From Solimicrobium sp043758755 (lineage in GTDB: Bacteria > Pseudomonadota > Gammaproteobacteria > Burkholderiales > Burkholderiaceae_D): DNA of 64,000 nt. How positions within the stretch are numbered: position 1 is the first letter of the stretch; every line of letters starts with the position of its first letter. Under the pieces are notes generated by a model. It did not search any database. It was not told where the DNA came from and worked only from the letters and a program-made list of their open reading frames with translations. The stretch covers positions 17,972-81,971 of the forward strand of contig JAYVMW010000038.1 in the NCBI GenBank assembly GCA_043758755.1, in the 5' to 3' direction. Positions 44,783 through 53,373 of the stretch are shown here, piece by piece. A program made the position numbers and the translations under genes.

Positions 44783-45184
44783 TCAAGGTCGTGGATTCGG
44801 GTTCTTCATATCTGGTTTGCCATCCTTGCCGGCACCACTTTTAACCACCAAATTATTGTTGATACTTTTCACCCCATCAACGCTCATGGCCAGATTGGTA
44901 CTCAGAGCAATCTGATATGGATCATCAACAAATCCGTTCAGAGTGACGCGTCCATTCACGGTAGCAACGGAAATTTTGAGACTTTTAATCTGGTCATCCT
45001 TGAGTAGCTCGGCCTTGATCTTTGCCGTAATCAATGCATCATCGACATCGACACCGATCGTGGTTGGTTGAGTGTGTTCGGTGTCGGACTTGCTGTTGCA
45101 GGCCGAAACCGTACATAGCAATGCGCCTGAGAACAAGGCAGTCATCCAGAAAATTCGTTTGCATTTTTTTGTATCCTTAATCAT
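44783..45184 (-). CDS. BON-domain lipoprotein
   Basis: A 133-residue predicted lipoprotein with lipobox CTVSAC after a hydrophobic signal (FWMTALFSGALL), followed by one BON domain (VDDALITAKIKAELLKDDQIKSLKISVATVNGRVTLNGFVDD; VDGVKSINNNLVV). BON proteins such as OsmY bind lipid surfaces in the periplasm and are often induced by stress. The start at 45184 has GGAGG at 45191-45195 in the proper position; the frame opens earlier at 45235. The C-terminal tail is Lys/Pro/Asn-rich. Divergent from the Crp-like regulator. Confidence 0.85.
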   Translation of the reverse strand: MIKDTKKCKRIFWMTALFSGALLCTVSACNSKSDTEHTQPTTIGVDVDDALITAKIKAELLKDDQIKSLKISVATVNGRVTLNGFVDDPYQIALSTNLAMSVDGVKSINNNLVVKSGAGKDGKPDMKNPNPRP

Positions 45185-45677
45185 GTAAACCTCCATCAAT
45201 TCAAAGAGGGCGCCTGAACGCCGGGTTGAGGGCAATCGGTGGCAAGATTTTCGACACCCTATGTCCGGACTCCCAGCCCATGAGTGTCGGTCAACGGTGT
45301 AACTCAGACCTGCCTGTAAACAAAGTTCTGTTCAACGCAGGACCAGTGATGCAAGTTTGTGTCGTTATCATGTCTATAAACGATTTCAGCACACCGGTTC
45401 AAAAGTGCCATTGACCTGAGCGAATGCTACAGAGCATATTCATCACAGTCGGTTCGATAATTCACATTGATGTATCGATTGAAAAAGTGACGACGCTTGT
45501 AGGACAATTCTTATGTCATGTCATTCACATACAGGACGGCATCGGAAAATCTGATGAAACCGGATTGCGATCACATTAAAATGATTTTGGGAGTTTGTCG
45601 ACGATGCTCGGTAAGGTGTTTGGGTAACCGCAGTAGCGCGCAGATGTAATCCATTCACCAAACCAATGGGATCTACC
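45185..45677. other. Long intergenic region between BON lipoprotein and Crp-like regulator
   Basis: A 493-bp stretch without a convincing gene on either strand. It contains the ribosome site for the BON gene (45191-45195). An AT-rich section lies between about 45440 and 45600. I see no recognisable tRNA, riboswitch or perfect operator palindrome. Its size leaves room for long regulatory leaders or an unannotated small RNA. Confidence 0.5.
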
Positions 45678-46475
45678 ATGAACAATTCCTTTCGTAACGA
45701 ATCCAGTGAGTTTGAATACAGCAAACCATCGAACCGATGCAAATTCAACCTTGTCGGAAGTAAGCATGAAGACAGCGAATGCGCGCCGGATGTCCGGCAA
45801 GCCCTTAAAAACGCTTTGCTGGCAGCGCTACCGCCTGAAAATCTGGACTGGTTAATGCCGCATTTAAAGTTCGAATATGTATCATTTGAAATGTGTCTGT
45901 TTAATTATGGCGAAAAGGTGGACCATGTGTATTTTCCGACTACCGCCGTGATCGCTTTATTGCATTTGCTGGCTGACGGCAACACCTCGGAAATTGCTGT
46001 AGTTGGACACGACGGTCTGTTGGGAATTTCTTTTTTGATGGACGAGACAGCCTTGGGCAGTGCGATGGTTCAGAGTTCGGGTTATGTTTACAAGATACCG
46101 GTGCACGTCTTTAAAGAGGCCTGTGATCGCGACTGCAGAGTGCAGCGCGTCATCATGCGCTATTTGCAGCGCTTTATTGGACAGGTGGCACAAAATTCAA
46201 CCTGTTGCCGTCATTACTCGATTGACCAGCAACTGTCCTATTGGCTGTTGAACAGACTGGATCTTCTGACTGGCAATGAATTAAAAATGACTCAGGCAAC
46301 GATCGCCCGGATGCTAGGTGTTCGGCGCGAAAGTATTACCAGCGCGGCGCATCGCCTGCAGCAGGAAGGATTGATTCAACATCGCCGTGGTTCGATTACG
46401 GTGTTGAATCGAAGAGGTCTGGAGGAATATGCAGGAGAGTGCTATCAAGAGACCAAATTGTCGGGTGCGACTTAA
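45678..46475 (+). CDS. Crp/Fnr family transcriptional regulator (no FNR-type cysteine motif)
   Basis: About 265 residues. A divergent cyclic-nucleotide-binding-like beta-barrel (FNYGEKVDHVYFPTTAVIALLHLLADGNTSEIAVVGHDGLLG) is followed by a long helix (RVQRVIMRYLQRFIGQVAQNSTCC) and a C-terminal winged helix (MTQATIARMLGVRRESITSAAHRLQQEGLIQ). The cAMP-contacting Arg-Ser pair of Crp and the Fnr N-terminal cysteine cluster are not apparent, so the ligand is unknown. ATG 45678 is chosen because GGGATC lies just before it; ATG 45666 is in frame. The gene overlaps by four bases the end of the convergent histidine kinase. Confidence 0.85.
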   Translation: MNNSFRNESSEFEYSKPSNRCKFNLVGSKHEDSECAPDVRQALKNALLAALPPENLDWLMPHLKFEYVSFEMCLFNYGEKVDHVYFPTTAVIALLHLLADGNTSEIAVVGHDGLLGISFLMDETALGSAMVQSSGYVYKIPVHVFKEACDRDCRVQRVIMRYLQRFIGQVAQNSTCCRHYSIDQQLSYWLLNRLDLLTGNELKMTQATIARMLGVRRESITSAAHRLQQEGLIQHRRGSITVLNRRGLEEYAGECYQETKLSGAT

Positions 46476-47848
46476 ACCTGAAACGTTGTGGAATCAGCCT
46501 GGCTTGCGAAGGGAAGAAAAACTTCGATCGAGCAGCCTTGATTGTTGATTCCCCGTTTTACGGAAAAAATTCCACCTAACAGTAAGGCGCGCTCACGCAT
46601 GCCTGACAGACCATGTGATTTCGGCTTGTCCAGCGCCGCCCTGGAGATACCTATGCCATCATCAACTATTTGCAGCCACAAGCCATTTGCCTGACGTTTC
46701 AGGTTTATTTGCGCGTGTGAGGCATTGGCATATTTAATGACATTGGTTAATGCCTCCTGGGTAATTCGAAACAGGGCAATGGCCCAGGCTGGATCAATAT
46801 TGTCGAAATCTTCGGTGATGTTGACCTTGAAATTCATGCCGTTGATGCGACTGATTTCCGCACAGTGATGCCGGATGGAAGCGGCCAGACCCAAACTGTC
46901 GAGCATGCTTGGCCGCAGGTTTTCCATAATGCGACGTTTTAAATTAATTGTTTCCAACAGTGTCTGCTTTGCCCTGTGTAAATGTTGGGCAAGTTCGGGT
47001 TCCTTCCCGGCCAGCTGTTCTCGCACGGTCGAAATATCCATGCTGATGGCTGTTAAACTGGCACCCAACTCATCATGCAACTCACGCGCCAATTTCGCTT
47101 TTTCATCTTCAGCCACACACAACAAATGACGGGACAGGACTGACAATTGCCGGGTCCGCAACTGCACCGTGGATTCAAGATTGTCATTGGTCGCCTTTAA
47201 CTGGTCCTCGACCATGTTCTGTTTTGCAAAACTCATGCAGATCAAGCGATAAAACAAAATCAGGGTCAGCACTGCCACGCTGTTGATGATGGTGCAGCTC
47301 CACATTGCTTCATTGTATTCACTGAAAAATTCATTTTGCTGTTTGGTAATTGATTCCGATTCCTGATTTTGCAGAATACCATCCAATCTGCGAATTTCAT
47401 TTGTGATTGCAGCGCCACGGTTCATGCCTGTGGTTTGCTGCCCGCTGTCGACCAAAGAAATACAGTCTTCAAATTCTTTCATTTTGAGGTTATAGAGCGA
47501 GCGCAATTCCAGAAAATTGTTCATTTGGGCCGGATTGTTTTGCATCAGTTGTTCCAGACCTGCAAATTCGATTGCCAGTCTGTCTGGCGCGGCTTTCCAT
47601 GGGTCCAGATATTCAGGATTGTTTGATAAAAAATAACCGCGCAGACTGTTCTCGAGCCCCGTGACTAAAATGTTGATTTTTCGCAATCGATTTTTGACGT
47701 TCCAGGCACGATCCATCCATTCATTGTTTTTTTTCAGTATTTGCAGGTTTTGATAATTGGCTATACCGGAGCCGGTCAGACTGACCAGACAAATAATAAA
47801 CAGGATGACAATGTAGAGAGGTACCTGTACTGGTTTTCTGTTGTTCAT
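46472..47848 (-). CDS. CHASE3-domain histidine kinase, NarX/DegS type
   Basis: About 458 residues. Two transmembrane segments (YIVILFIICLVSLTGSGIA and SCTIINSVAVLTLILFYRLI) flank a CHASE3-like helical periplasmic domain (NRLRKINILVTGLENSLRGYFLSN). A coiled coil leads into a HisKA_3 domain with phosphoacceptor in EDEKAKLARELHDELGASLTAISMDIS, then a HATPase domain (ITQEALTNVIKYANASHAQI, DDGIGIS, SHGLSGMRERALLLGG). This class pairs with LuxR/NarL-type regulators; one is encoded 560 bases away at 48411-49046. The start may be 47890; 47848 gives a normal N-terminus. Confidence 0.85.
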   Translation of the reverse strand: MNNRKPVQVPLYIVILFIICLVSLTGSGIANYQNLQILKKNNEWMDRAWNVKNRLRKINILVTGLENSLRGYFLSNNPEYLDPWKAAPDRLAIEFAGLEQLMQNNPAQMNNFLELRSLYNLKMKEFEDCISLVDSGQQTTGMNRGAAITNEIRRLDGILQNQESESITKQQNEFFSEYNEAMWSCTIINSVAVLTLILFYRLICMSFAKQNMVEDQLKATNDNLESTVQLRTRQLSVLSRHLLCVAEDEKAKLARELHDELGASLTAISMDISTVREQLAGKEPELAQHLHRAKQTLLETINLKRRIMENLRPSMLDSLGLAASIRHHCAEISRINGMNFKVNITEDFDNIDPAWAIALFRITQEALTNVIKYANASHAQINLKRQANGLWLQIVDDGIGISRAALDKPKSHGLSGMRERALLLGGIFSVKRGINNQGCSIEVFLPFASQADSTTFQV

Positions 47849-48030
47849 ATATTTCGTATTCCCCAATGAAATTGCTGACATAAGCGCCAATCCTGGATGG
47901 CATTGGTTCAGTTTGAATTGCGTCCGGAATTGACTCTGCCTACAATGAGTGAATCCTTCGGTTTAGACCTGCGGGATGGCCGGGAAGTTGCCGAAACTTT
48001 TAATTAAATATGTGAAACAGCGCGCCGAAC

Positions 48031-48405
48031 ATGAATCGTAAATTAAAAGTTTTTTTGGTGGAAGATTCGTTGAAAATCCGGTCACTGCTGATTGAAATAC
48101 TTCAACAGACGGGACAGGTTGATGTGGTCGGTTTTGCAGACCGGCAAACAGATGCGTTGAATCAACTGCGCCTGATCGCATGGGATGTCGCAATAATTGA
48201 TATCTCACTGCGCGAAGGAAACGGTTTGCCAGTTCTGGTTGGTTTGCAAAGCGATGATAAAACCTATGGAACCCGCATTGTGTTAACCAGCAGCCCAAGC
48301 TCTGAAATGAAAACACGCACCTTGGCTCTCGGTGCCAGCGCATTTTTTGATAAATCATCCGATCTGGATTTGTTGATCCAATATATTCAGCGTATTGAGC
48401 ACTAA
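48031..48405 (+). CDS. Stand-alone receiver-domain response regulator
   Basis: A 124-residue CheY-like protein without an output domain. Receiver features: VFLVEDSLKIRSLL (acidic pocket), phosphoacceptor Asp in VAIIDISLREGNGLPVL (about residue 54), Ser/Thr in IVLTSSPSSEM and Lys in ASAFFDKSSDLDLLIQYI. It lies between, and in opposite orientation to, the CHASE3 kinase and the NarL-type regulator, with six bases to the stop of the latter. It could compete for phosphoryl groups or act by protein contact. Confidence 0.85.
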   Translation: MNRKLKVFLVEDSLKIRSLLIEILQQTGQVDVVGFADRQTDALNQLRLIAWDVAIIDISLREGNGLPVLVGLQSDDKTYGTRIVLTSSPSSEMKTRTLALGASAFFDKSSDLDLLIQYIQRIEH

Positions 48406-48410
48406 CGCTG

Positions 48411-49046
48411 TTATTCGATTAAATTGTTTTTCATGGCGTAGTAAGTCAGGTCGCTGTTCGAATGCAGCCCGAGTTTTTCCATGACCCGTGTCCGATAGGT
48501 GCTGATAGTCTTGACGCTCAACGATAATGCCAGCGCTACTTCTGTTGCCGATTGTCCTTTGGCCAAGCGAACAAAAACCTGAAACTCACGATCAGATAAT
48601 TCATCATAAAGTGCAGTGGGTTCGGTGTGGCAGTCCAGCCTTTGTGCCAGAATTTCGCCCACCTCCGCGTTGACGTAACGCCGACCATTCGCTGCGGTCC
48701 GGATTGCCTTGATCAGTTCTTCAGATTCGCACTCTTTATTCAAATAGCCATTGACACCCATTTTAAACAGATGGACCGCATATTGGCTGGACGGGAAACC
48801 GCTCAATATCAGCACTGGTAAGTCTGGCTGACCACGCTTGATGGCTCTTAATGCATCGATACCGTTTTGATCTGGCATGCTGATATCAAGCAGGATCACG
48901 TCGCATACATTTTTGCGCGCTATATCCAGCGCCTGTATGCCGGTAACAGCTTCGGCGGCCACTTCGATATCACTGACAGTGGATAAAATTTGTTTGAGTC
49001 CTTCTCGCACGATCTGGTGATCGTCACAAATAGCAATGCGTATCAT
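48411..49046 (-). CDS. NarL/FixJ family response regulator
   Basis: A 211-residue regulator: receiver domain with RIAICDDHQIVREGLKQIL, phosphoacceptor Asp in CDVILLDISMPDQNGIDAL and LNKECESEELIKAI, then a LuxR-type helix-turn-helix (LSDREFQVFVRLAKGQSATEVALALSLSVKTISTYRTRVMEKLG). Start 49046 is supported by GAGGAA seven bases upstream; the frame is open to 49127. It is the likely partner of the CHASE3 kinase on the same strand; similar systems control stress or virulence genes, but the target is unknown. Confidence 0.9.
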   Translation of the reverse strand: MIRIAICDDHQIVREGLKQILSTVSDIEVAAEAVTGIQALDIARKNVCDVILLDISMPDQNGIDALRAIKRGQPDLPVLILSGFPSSQYAVHLFKMGVNGYLNKECESEELIKAIRTAANGRRYVNAEVGEILAQRLDCHTEPTALYDELSDREFQVFVRLAKGQSATEVALALSLSVKTISTYRTRVMEKLGLHSNSDLTYYAMKNNLIE

Positions 49047-49218
49047 TATTTCCTCACTGTTATTTGAATTGCCTGGCCTGAAAAGATAACGCCATTTGTT
49101 TGCAATTCGAACCGGCAAGTGCGTCATCGCACTGATTTAAAACGGGCACCGGTATATTCTGAACCGATAACAAAGAAATTAATTTTGTCCATGATCGCAG
49201 TCGATCGGGAGTATCAAT

Positions 49219-49503
49219 GTGCATACCAAATCACAATACATCGCAAAAATGAAACTGGAATTGAACCTGTTTGACGGTGCAGTCAACGAATATGAATCGA
49301 TCGACCGGCAGTTACCGGGCGACGCGCAACTTGTCTATCAGGATAACTTGTTCAGAATGCGCCAACAATGCGCATTAATACGTGAAAAGATTGAACAGAT
49401 CCAGGGCTCCGATGAAATCGAATGGGATGAGGTTTTTATGGAGGCCGATTGTTTGCGCGCAGTTTTTATTGAATCGTTCAAGACCTTAAGAAGCCGACTG
49501 TGA
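49219..49503 (+). CDS. Small hypothetical helical protein
   Basis: A 94-residue acidic, probably all-helical protein with no recognised family, signal peptide or membrane segment. GTG start with GGGAG seven bases upstream. Heptad-like spacing in LFRMRQQCALIREKIEQIQGSDEI suggests a short coiled coil. It lies alone between the NarL-type regulator (divergent) and the Fur-type site of the next operon. Coding character is supported by the ribosome site and length only. Confidence 0.55.
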   Translation: MHTKSQYIAKMKLELNLFDGAVNEYESIDRQLPGDAQLVYQDNLFRMRQQCALIREKIEQIQGSDEIEWDEVFMEADCLRAVFIESFKTLRSRL

Positions 49504-49565
49504 TTGCCCATCTGAGTATCAACTTGTTCTAAATCAATTTAATTTCCATCACTAAACATAATCGT

Positions 49566-49584
49566 TGTAATACGAATCGTTCTC
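49566..49584 (+). promoter_or_regulatory. Candidate Fur box upstream of the porin-FMN-ApbE operon
   Basis: The 19 bases match the Fur consensus palindrome at about 12 of 19 positions, with the core AATCGTT. A second AATCGTT lies 16 bases upstream (about 49559), consistent with overlapping Fur sites. The site is about 80 bases before the operon start. Iron control is inferred. Confidence 0.5.
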
Positions 49585-49664
49585 ATTTATACTTGCATTC
49601 ACTGAAGAAACACTACCAGGTTGCGGACTGATCACCGCTAACTCCCATCCCATTCGGACAAAAC

Positions 49665-50966
49665 ATGAACGCAATACTTAGAAACGCATTGATCGCTACC
49701 GGCATAATTGCCAATCTTGCCATTGTTGCCCCAGTCAGCGCCACAACGCTGGACGATCTGGAAAAAAAATTGACCCAGCAGGAAGAGGAAATGAAAACCC
49801 TCCGAACTGAACTGGCGCAATTAAAAGCTGCAATGGGGCAGCAGTCTGAACAGATTCAGCAACAAAAAGTGGCGCTCGACAGCACAGTCAACGCAGTGCA
49901 GGAAAGCAAAGAAACCGAGCCGACAACCACGCTGTCAAGCTATGGCGAAATCGGATACTCCCGTCCACTCAATAACACCAAAGATACTCAGGTCGATGTG
50001 GCGCGCGCCGTCATCGCCATCTCGCACCGGTTTGATGCGCAAACCAAAATGGTGTCGGAATTTGAGTGGGAACATGCCGTGACTTCAGCTACGGACAGCG
50101 GTGAATCCGAGGTTGAACAACTGTATATAGAGCATGAACTCGAGAATGGCCTGCGCGTCAGAGGAGGGTTGTTTCTAATGCCGGTCGGGTTGCTCAATAC
50201 CAGTCACGAGCCGACTTCGTACTACGGTGTTCAACGCAATTTCGTTGAAACCGCAATCATCCCAACCACCTGGCGTGAAGTGGGCTTTGGACTGTCTGGT
50301 ACCACCGCCAATTCGCTGACCTGGGACGCCGGACTGACTACCGGCTTTGATGTCTCGAAATGGGACCCGACTGCGCAGGAGGGACGGGATTCGCCGCTCC
50401 GCAGCGTACACCAGGAAGGGCAACTGGCCAGAGCATCGAACCTGAGCATGTTTGGCGCGCTGAACTGGCAGGATGTGCCAGGCTTGCTGTTGGGTGCTTC
50501 AGTCTTTACCGGCAAAGCCGGACAGAACACGCCGGATTCACTGCTCAATGATTCCACCGTGACGATGTTTGATCTGTACGGTCGTTACCAGACCGGCAAG
50601 TGGGACGCCACAGCTCTGTTTGCCAAGGGAACCATCAGCCATACCGCCGACTACAATGCCACTATTGCCGGGCAACCGACGCCCATGCCTTCTTCATTCG
50701 CGGGAGCCTATGCGCAACTCGCTTACCGGTTATGGAAAACACCGCAATATGCCCTGACATCGTTTGCGCGGATCGAGCGATTTAATACCGCCAAAACCTA
50801 CAGCAGTGCCGCTCTGGACAGTTATCTCAGACCGGACGTGCAGGTGGCCACCGTCGGTCTCAATCTGAGAGTCGGTGAGGGGGTGGTACTGAAAGCGGAC
50901 TATCAGAATTTTAAACACGACAGTGCGCAGGACCGCCTCAATCTCGGTCTAGGCTACAGCTTTTAG
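49665..50966 (+). CDS. Outer-membrane porin-like protein with N-terminal coiled coil
   Basis: A 433-residue exported protein: signal peptide (LIATGIIANLAIVAPVSA), a coiled-coil segment (about residues 27-75, LDDLEKKLTQQEEEMKTLRTELAQLKAAM), then a beta-barrel-like body (SSYGEIGYSRPLN; QVDVARAVIAISHRF; LRVRGGLFLMPVGLLNTSHEPTSYYGV) ending in an aromatic C-terminus (LNLGLGYSF). It resembles phosphate-selective porin O/P-type or carboxylate-type porins. First gene of a four-gene cluster with an FMN-binding protein, ApbE and a four-helix membrane protein, behind a candidate Fur box. Substrate unknown; iron or an electron carrier is plausible from context. Confidence 0.75.
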   Translation: MNAILRNALIATGIIANLAIVAPVSATTLDDLEKKLTQQEEEMKTLRTELAQLKAAMGQQSEQIQQQKVALDSTVNAVQESKETEPTTTLSSYGEIGYSRPLNNTKDTQVDVARAVIAISHRFDAQTKMVSEFEWEHAVTSATDSGESEVEQLYIEHELENGLRVRGGLFLMPVGLLNTSHEPTSYYGVQRNFVETAIIPTTWREVGFGLSGTTANSLTWDAGLTTGFDVSKWDPTAQEGRDSPLRSVHQEGQLARASNLSMFGALNWQDVPGLLLGASVFTGKAGQNTPDSLLNDSTVTMFDLYGRYQTGKWDATALFAKGTISHTADYNATIAGQPTPMPSSFAGAYAQLAYRLWKTPQYALTSFARIERFNTAKTYSSAALDSYLRPDVQVATVGLNLRVGEGVVLKADYQNFKHDSAQDRLNLGLGYSF

Positions 50967-50976
50967 AGTGCATCTT

Positions 50977-51522
50977 ATGACCAACCGACTTTCCTGCCTG
51001 ATGGCACTGAGCACACTGGCAGTAAGCAGCCAGGCCTTTGCCGTTCAATATATGACTGCCGAAGAAGCGCAGCATTCCATGTTTGCCGAGGCCACTGTCT
51101 TCAGGGATGTCAGCCCGCATTTAAATGGCGACCAGATGAACGAGGTTCAGAAACTGGCCGGTCTGCCTGCGCGATCAGTTTCCTGGCGCGTGATGGCAGC
51201 CTATAAAGGCGAACAGTTGCTGGGCTATATGGTGCAGGATGACGTGATCGGAAAATATGAACTGATATCGTATGCGGTGGGATTGAACCCTGATGCCAGT
51301 GTGCGTCAGGTCGAGATTCTTAACTACCGTGAAAGTCATGGCGCCGAGATTAAAAATGCCGCGTGGCGCAAACAGTTTGTCAATAAAACCGCGCAATCCG
51401 GATTGCGTCCAGGCGAAGATATTGCCACGATCAGCGGTGCCACGCTGTCCTGCACCCACGTCACCGATGGCGTGCGCCGTATTGCCGCTATCGTTGCGGT
51501 GGTATTCAGAAAAGGAACTTGA
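50977..51522 (+). CDS. Exported FMN-binding-domain protein (covalent flavin acceptor)
   Basis: About 181 residues with a Sec signal peptide (LSCLMALSTLAVSSQAFA). The C-terminal half is an FMN_bind domain: LLGYMVQDDVIGKYELISYAVGLNPDASVRQVEIL and the attachment motif ISGATLSCTHVTDGVRR, whose Thr would carry the phosphoester-linked FMN installed by ApbE. It is related to NqrC/RnfG flavin domains but is stand-alone and periplasmic. ATG 50977 is chosen over the in-frame GTG at 50968. apbE follows directly, with its start two bases after this stop, so enzyme and substrate are co-expressed. Confidence 0.88.
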   Translation: MTNRLSCLMALSTLAVSSQAFAVQYMTAEEAQHSMFAEATVFRDVSPHLNGDQMNEVQKLAGLPARSVSWRVMAAYKGEQLLGYMVQDDVIGKYELISYAVGLNPDASVRQVEILNYRESHGAEIKNAAWRKQFVNKTAQSGLRPGEDIATISGATLSCTHVTDGVRRIAAIVAVVFRKGT

Positions 51523-51524
51523 TC

Positions 51525-52379
51525 ATGCGACGCGCGCGGCCATTGCTGGGTACGCTGGTTGATATTGAGGCCAGTGGAAAATATGCCGCAGCGGCTATCG
51601 AAGCGGCCTTTGGCGTGATCTCTGAAGTGCACCGGCTAATGAGTTTTCATGAATTCGACAGTGACGTCAGCCGTATCAACCGTACGCTTGCCGGTGTGCC
51701 GGTGTCGATTTCAGCGCGCACTGTTGAAGTATTGCAGTTTGCATACCGGCTCAGCGTGGCAAGTGCAGGGCGGTTTGATGTCAGTATCGGCCGCCACATG
51801 GTGCGTGCCGGATTTCTGCCGGTTCCTGAGCATGCCAGCCAGCCGGTTGAGGATGCCAGCTTTATGGATATGGAATTTTTGCCGGATGCGCACATCAAGC
51901 TGCATAAACAGCTCTGGATCGATTTGGGCGGCATTGCCAAGGGCTACGCGGTAGATTGTGCAATCCAGATTTTGCGTCAGTATCAGGTTGACAGCGCGCT
52001 GGTCAATGCCGGCGGTGATCTGCGCCTGTTCGGGCCACCACAACCGGTACATGTGCGCAATCCTGATCAGCCGGGTGCACTGATCAATCTCGGTATGCTG
52101 GAAAACTGTGCCGTAGCGACTTCCTCCGGCATGTATTCGGAGCAGGACTTCGATGCGCTGGTCGACCGGAAAAATAATGCCTGCATCCGCTGGAATCAGA
52201 GTATCAGCGTGATTGCGCCGGATTGCATGAGCGCCGATGCGTTAACCAAAATAGTGCGGCTGTGTCCGGAAGACGCGTGCGATATTCTGGAACAATACAG
52301 GGCCGAAGCCATCTACATTGTGCCGCCGGTACCCGCAGCACACGTTTCTTACAACAATAACAGGCAGATATTCCAGTGA
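51525..52379 (+). CDS. apbE: FMN:protein transferase ApbE
   Basis: Covalently attaches FMN to Thr in FMN_bind domains outside the cytoplasm. 284 residues: RRARPLLGTLVDIEASG at the N-terminus, LMSFHEFDSDVSRINR, DLGGIAKGYAVDCAIQIL (nucleotide and Mg site), SALVNAGGDLRLFG, ATSSGMYSEQ and SADALTKIVRLC. AAGGAA lies eight bases before the ATG. No evident signal peptide at the chosen start, unusual for ApbE, so export may use a different start or the protein may be cytoplasmic or unusual in targeting. It overlaps the next gene by four bases. Confidence 0.92.
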   Translation: MRRARPLLGTLVDIEASGKYAAAAIEAAFGVISEVHRLMSFHEFDSDVSRINRTLAGVPVSISARTVEVLQFAYRLSVASAGRFDVSIGRHMVRAGFLPVPEHASQPVEDASFMDMEFLPDAHIKLHKQLWIDLGGIAKGYAVDCAIQILRQYQVDSALVNAGGDLRLFGPPQPVHVRNPDQPGALINLGMLENCAVATSSGMYSEQDFDALVDRKNNACIRWNQSISVIAPDCMSADALTKIVRLCPEDACDILEQYRAEAIYIVPPVPAAHVSYNNNRQIFQ

Positions 52380-52873
52380 AAAAAATCGCCCATGAATCCG
52401 GTCCCATTAAACTGAGCCGGCGCCACCAGCTCTGGATTTACTGGGTCAGTGCACTGCTGATGGCCTCCGGTCTGGGCTGGCTGATTGCCCATTATTTTTT
52501 GGCAACTGCGGGTGAGTTCGGTGAAACACATCATTTTTCCGAGCCGTGGTGGCTGAAACTGCATGGCGCGCTGGCCATGGTATTTCTGATCGTGTTTGGC
52601 GCCTTGCTACCCGCCCACGCGTTTCGGGCCTGGCGGCTGAACAAGAACCGCAAGAGCGGTGCCGTGATTATGGGCATCACCGTCATTCTGGTGGTCTCGG
52701 CGTATGGTCTGTATTACGCCGGTGGTGATGTGTTGCGCGACTGGCTTGGCGTCATTCACTGGGTCACCGGGCTGATGGCCGCGGCTGGACTGACTGTGCA
52801 TATCTGGATGGGAAAACGGACTCGCGTACCGCATCGTCTGCAGCATAAACACATTCAGCAACATCATCAGTAG
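52376..52873 (+). CDS. Four-helix membrane protein with paired histidines (possible b-type cytochrome)
   Basis: 165 residues with about four transmembrane helices (YWVSALLMASGLGWLIAHYF; LHGALAMVFLIVFGALLP; AVIMGITVILVVSAYGLYYAG; VIHWVTGLMAAAGLTVHIW). His residues occur in pairs in helix two (LKLHGA and LPAHAF, 18 apart) and helix four (VIHWV and TVHIW, 14 apart), a pattern compatible with bis-His haem b. It may feed electrons from the quinone pool to the periplasmic FMN protein. GTG start overlapping apbE by four bases. The tail is His-rich. Assignment as cytochrome is inference. Confidence 0.65.
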   Translation: MKKIAHESGPIKLSRRHQLWIYWVSALLMASGLGWLIAHYFLATAGEFGETHHFSEPWWLKLHGALAMVFLIVFGALLPAHAFRAWRLNKNRKSGAVIMGITVILVVSAYGLYYAGGDVLRDWLGVIHWVTGLMAAAGLTVHIWMGKRTRVPHRLQHKHIQQHHQ

Positions 52874-52892
52874 GGTGCAACATTGTTGCACC
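52870..52892 (+). repeat. REP-like palindrome with GTAG head, copy 1
   Basis: GTAG is followed directly by an 8-bp stem, GGTGCAAC pairing with GTTGCACC, around an ATT loop. The TAG is also the stop codon of the preceding gene. The same structure recurs beside another gene at 60018-60040 on the minus strand. The tetranucleotide-plus-hairpin format is that of REP elements mobilised by RAYT-type transposases. Confidence 0.6.
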
Positions 52893-53061
52893 ATCTGCTG
52901 GTCATTCAAGCCGGAGTTCGGCGTTTCCAAGGCCATCGATGCTCGGACACTGGAAGTCATGCCCAGCGTTCCGTTGTATACGGATAACACTGAATTCAAG
53001 AAATCCAACCGGCTGTCCCAGGCACCGGTGTATGCGATACAGGGGCATGTCAATTACACTA

Positions 53062-53373
53062 TTAGCCCTTGTCATTTCTGGCAAGCAGTGTTCCCACCAA
53101 AAGACCCGCTCCGGCACACGCCGCCAATACCTGCCACGGATGATGTTGCAGTGTGTGCCGTCCGGCCTCAACCGCCTCCTGGCCCACTTCCATTGCGCGC
53201 TCTTTGGTATTGTCGATCTGTTCGGCAATCGATGTCAGAATTTCCTGCGCCTGTTCGCGCAATTCGGCGGCCTCGTCACCCGCTGCGGATGCTGCAGTGG
53301 CCAATAGTTCGTTGGCATTGGCGATGTGCTTCTTGATGTCATCAGACACGGAATTGAGGTTTTTCTTACGCAT
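53062..53373 (-). CDS. DUF883 (ElaB/YqjD-like) membrane-anchored protein
   Basis: 103 residues: a long amphipathic helical region (NSVSDDIKKHIANANELLATAASAAGDEAAELREQAQEIL) and a C-terminal transmembrane segment after HHPWQVLAACAGAGLLVGTLLARND, the DUF883 pattern. E. coli YqjD/ElaB bind ribosomes and attach them to the inner membrane in stationary phase. Start 53373 has an AAGGAGAA ribosome site. It lies downstream of the OmpA/DUF4398 pair on the same strand, with 135 bases between. Confidence 0.9.
   Translation of the reverse strand: MRKKNLNSVSDDIKKHIANANELLATAASAAGDEAAELREQAQEILTSIAEQIDNTKERAMEVGQEAVEAGRHTLQHHPWQVLAACAGAGLLVGTLLARNDKG

Noticed and set aside
52875..53336. Plus-strand open frame after the four-helix membrane gene
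   Set aside because: Overlaps the DUF883 gene antisense, begins inside the REP-like palindrome and resembles no protein.
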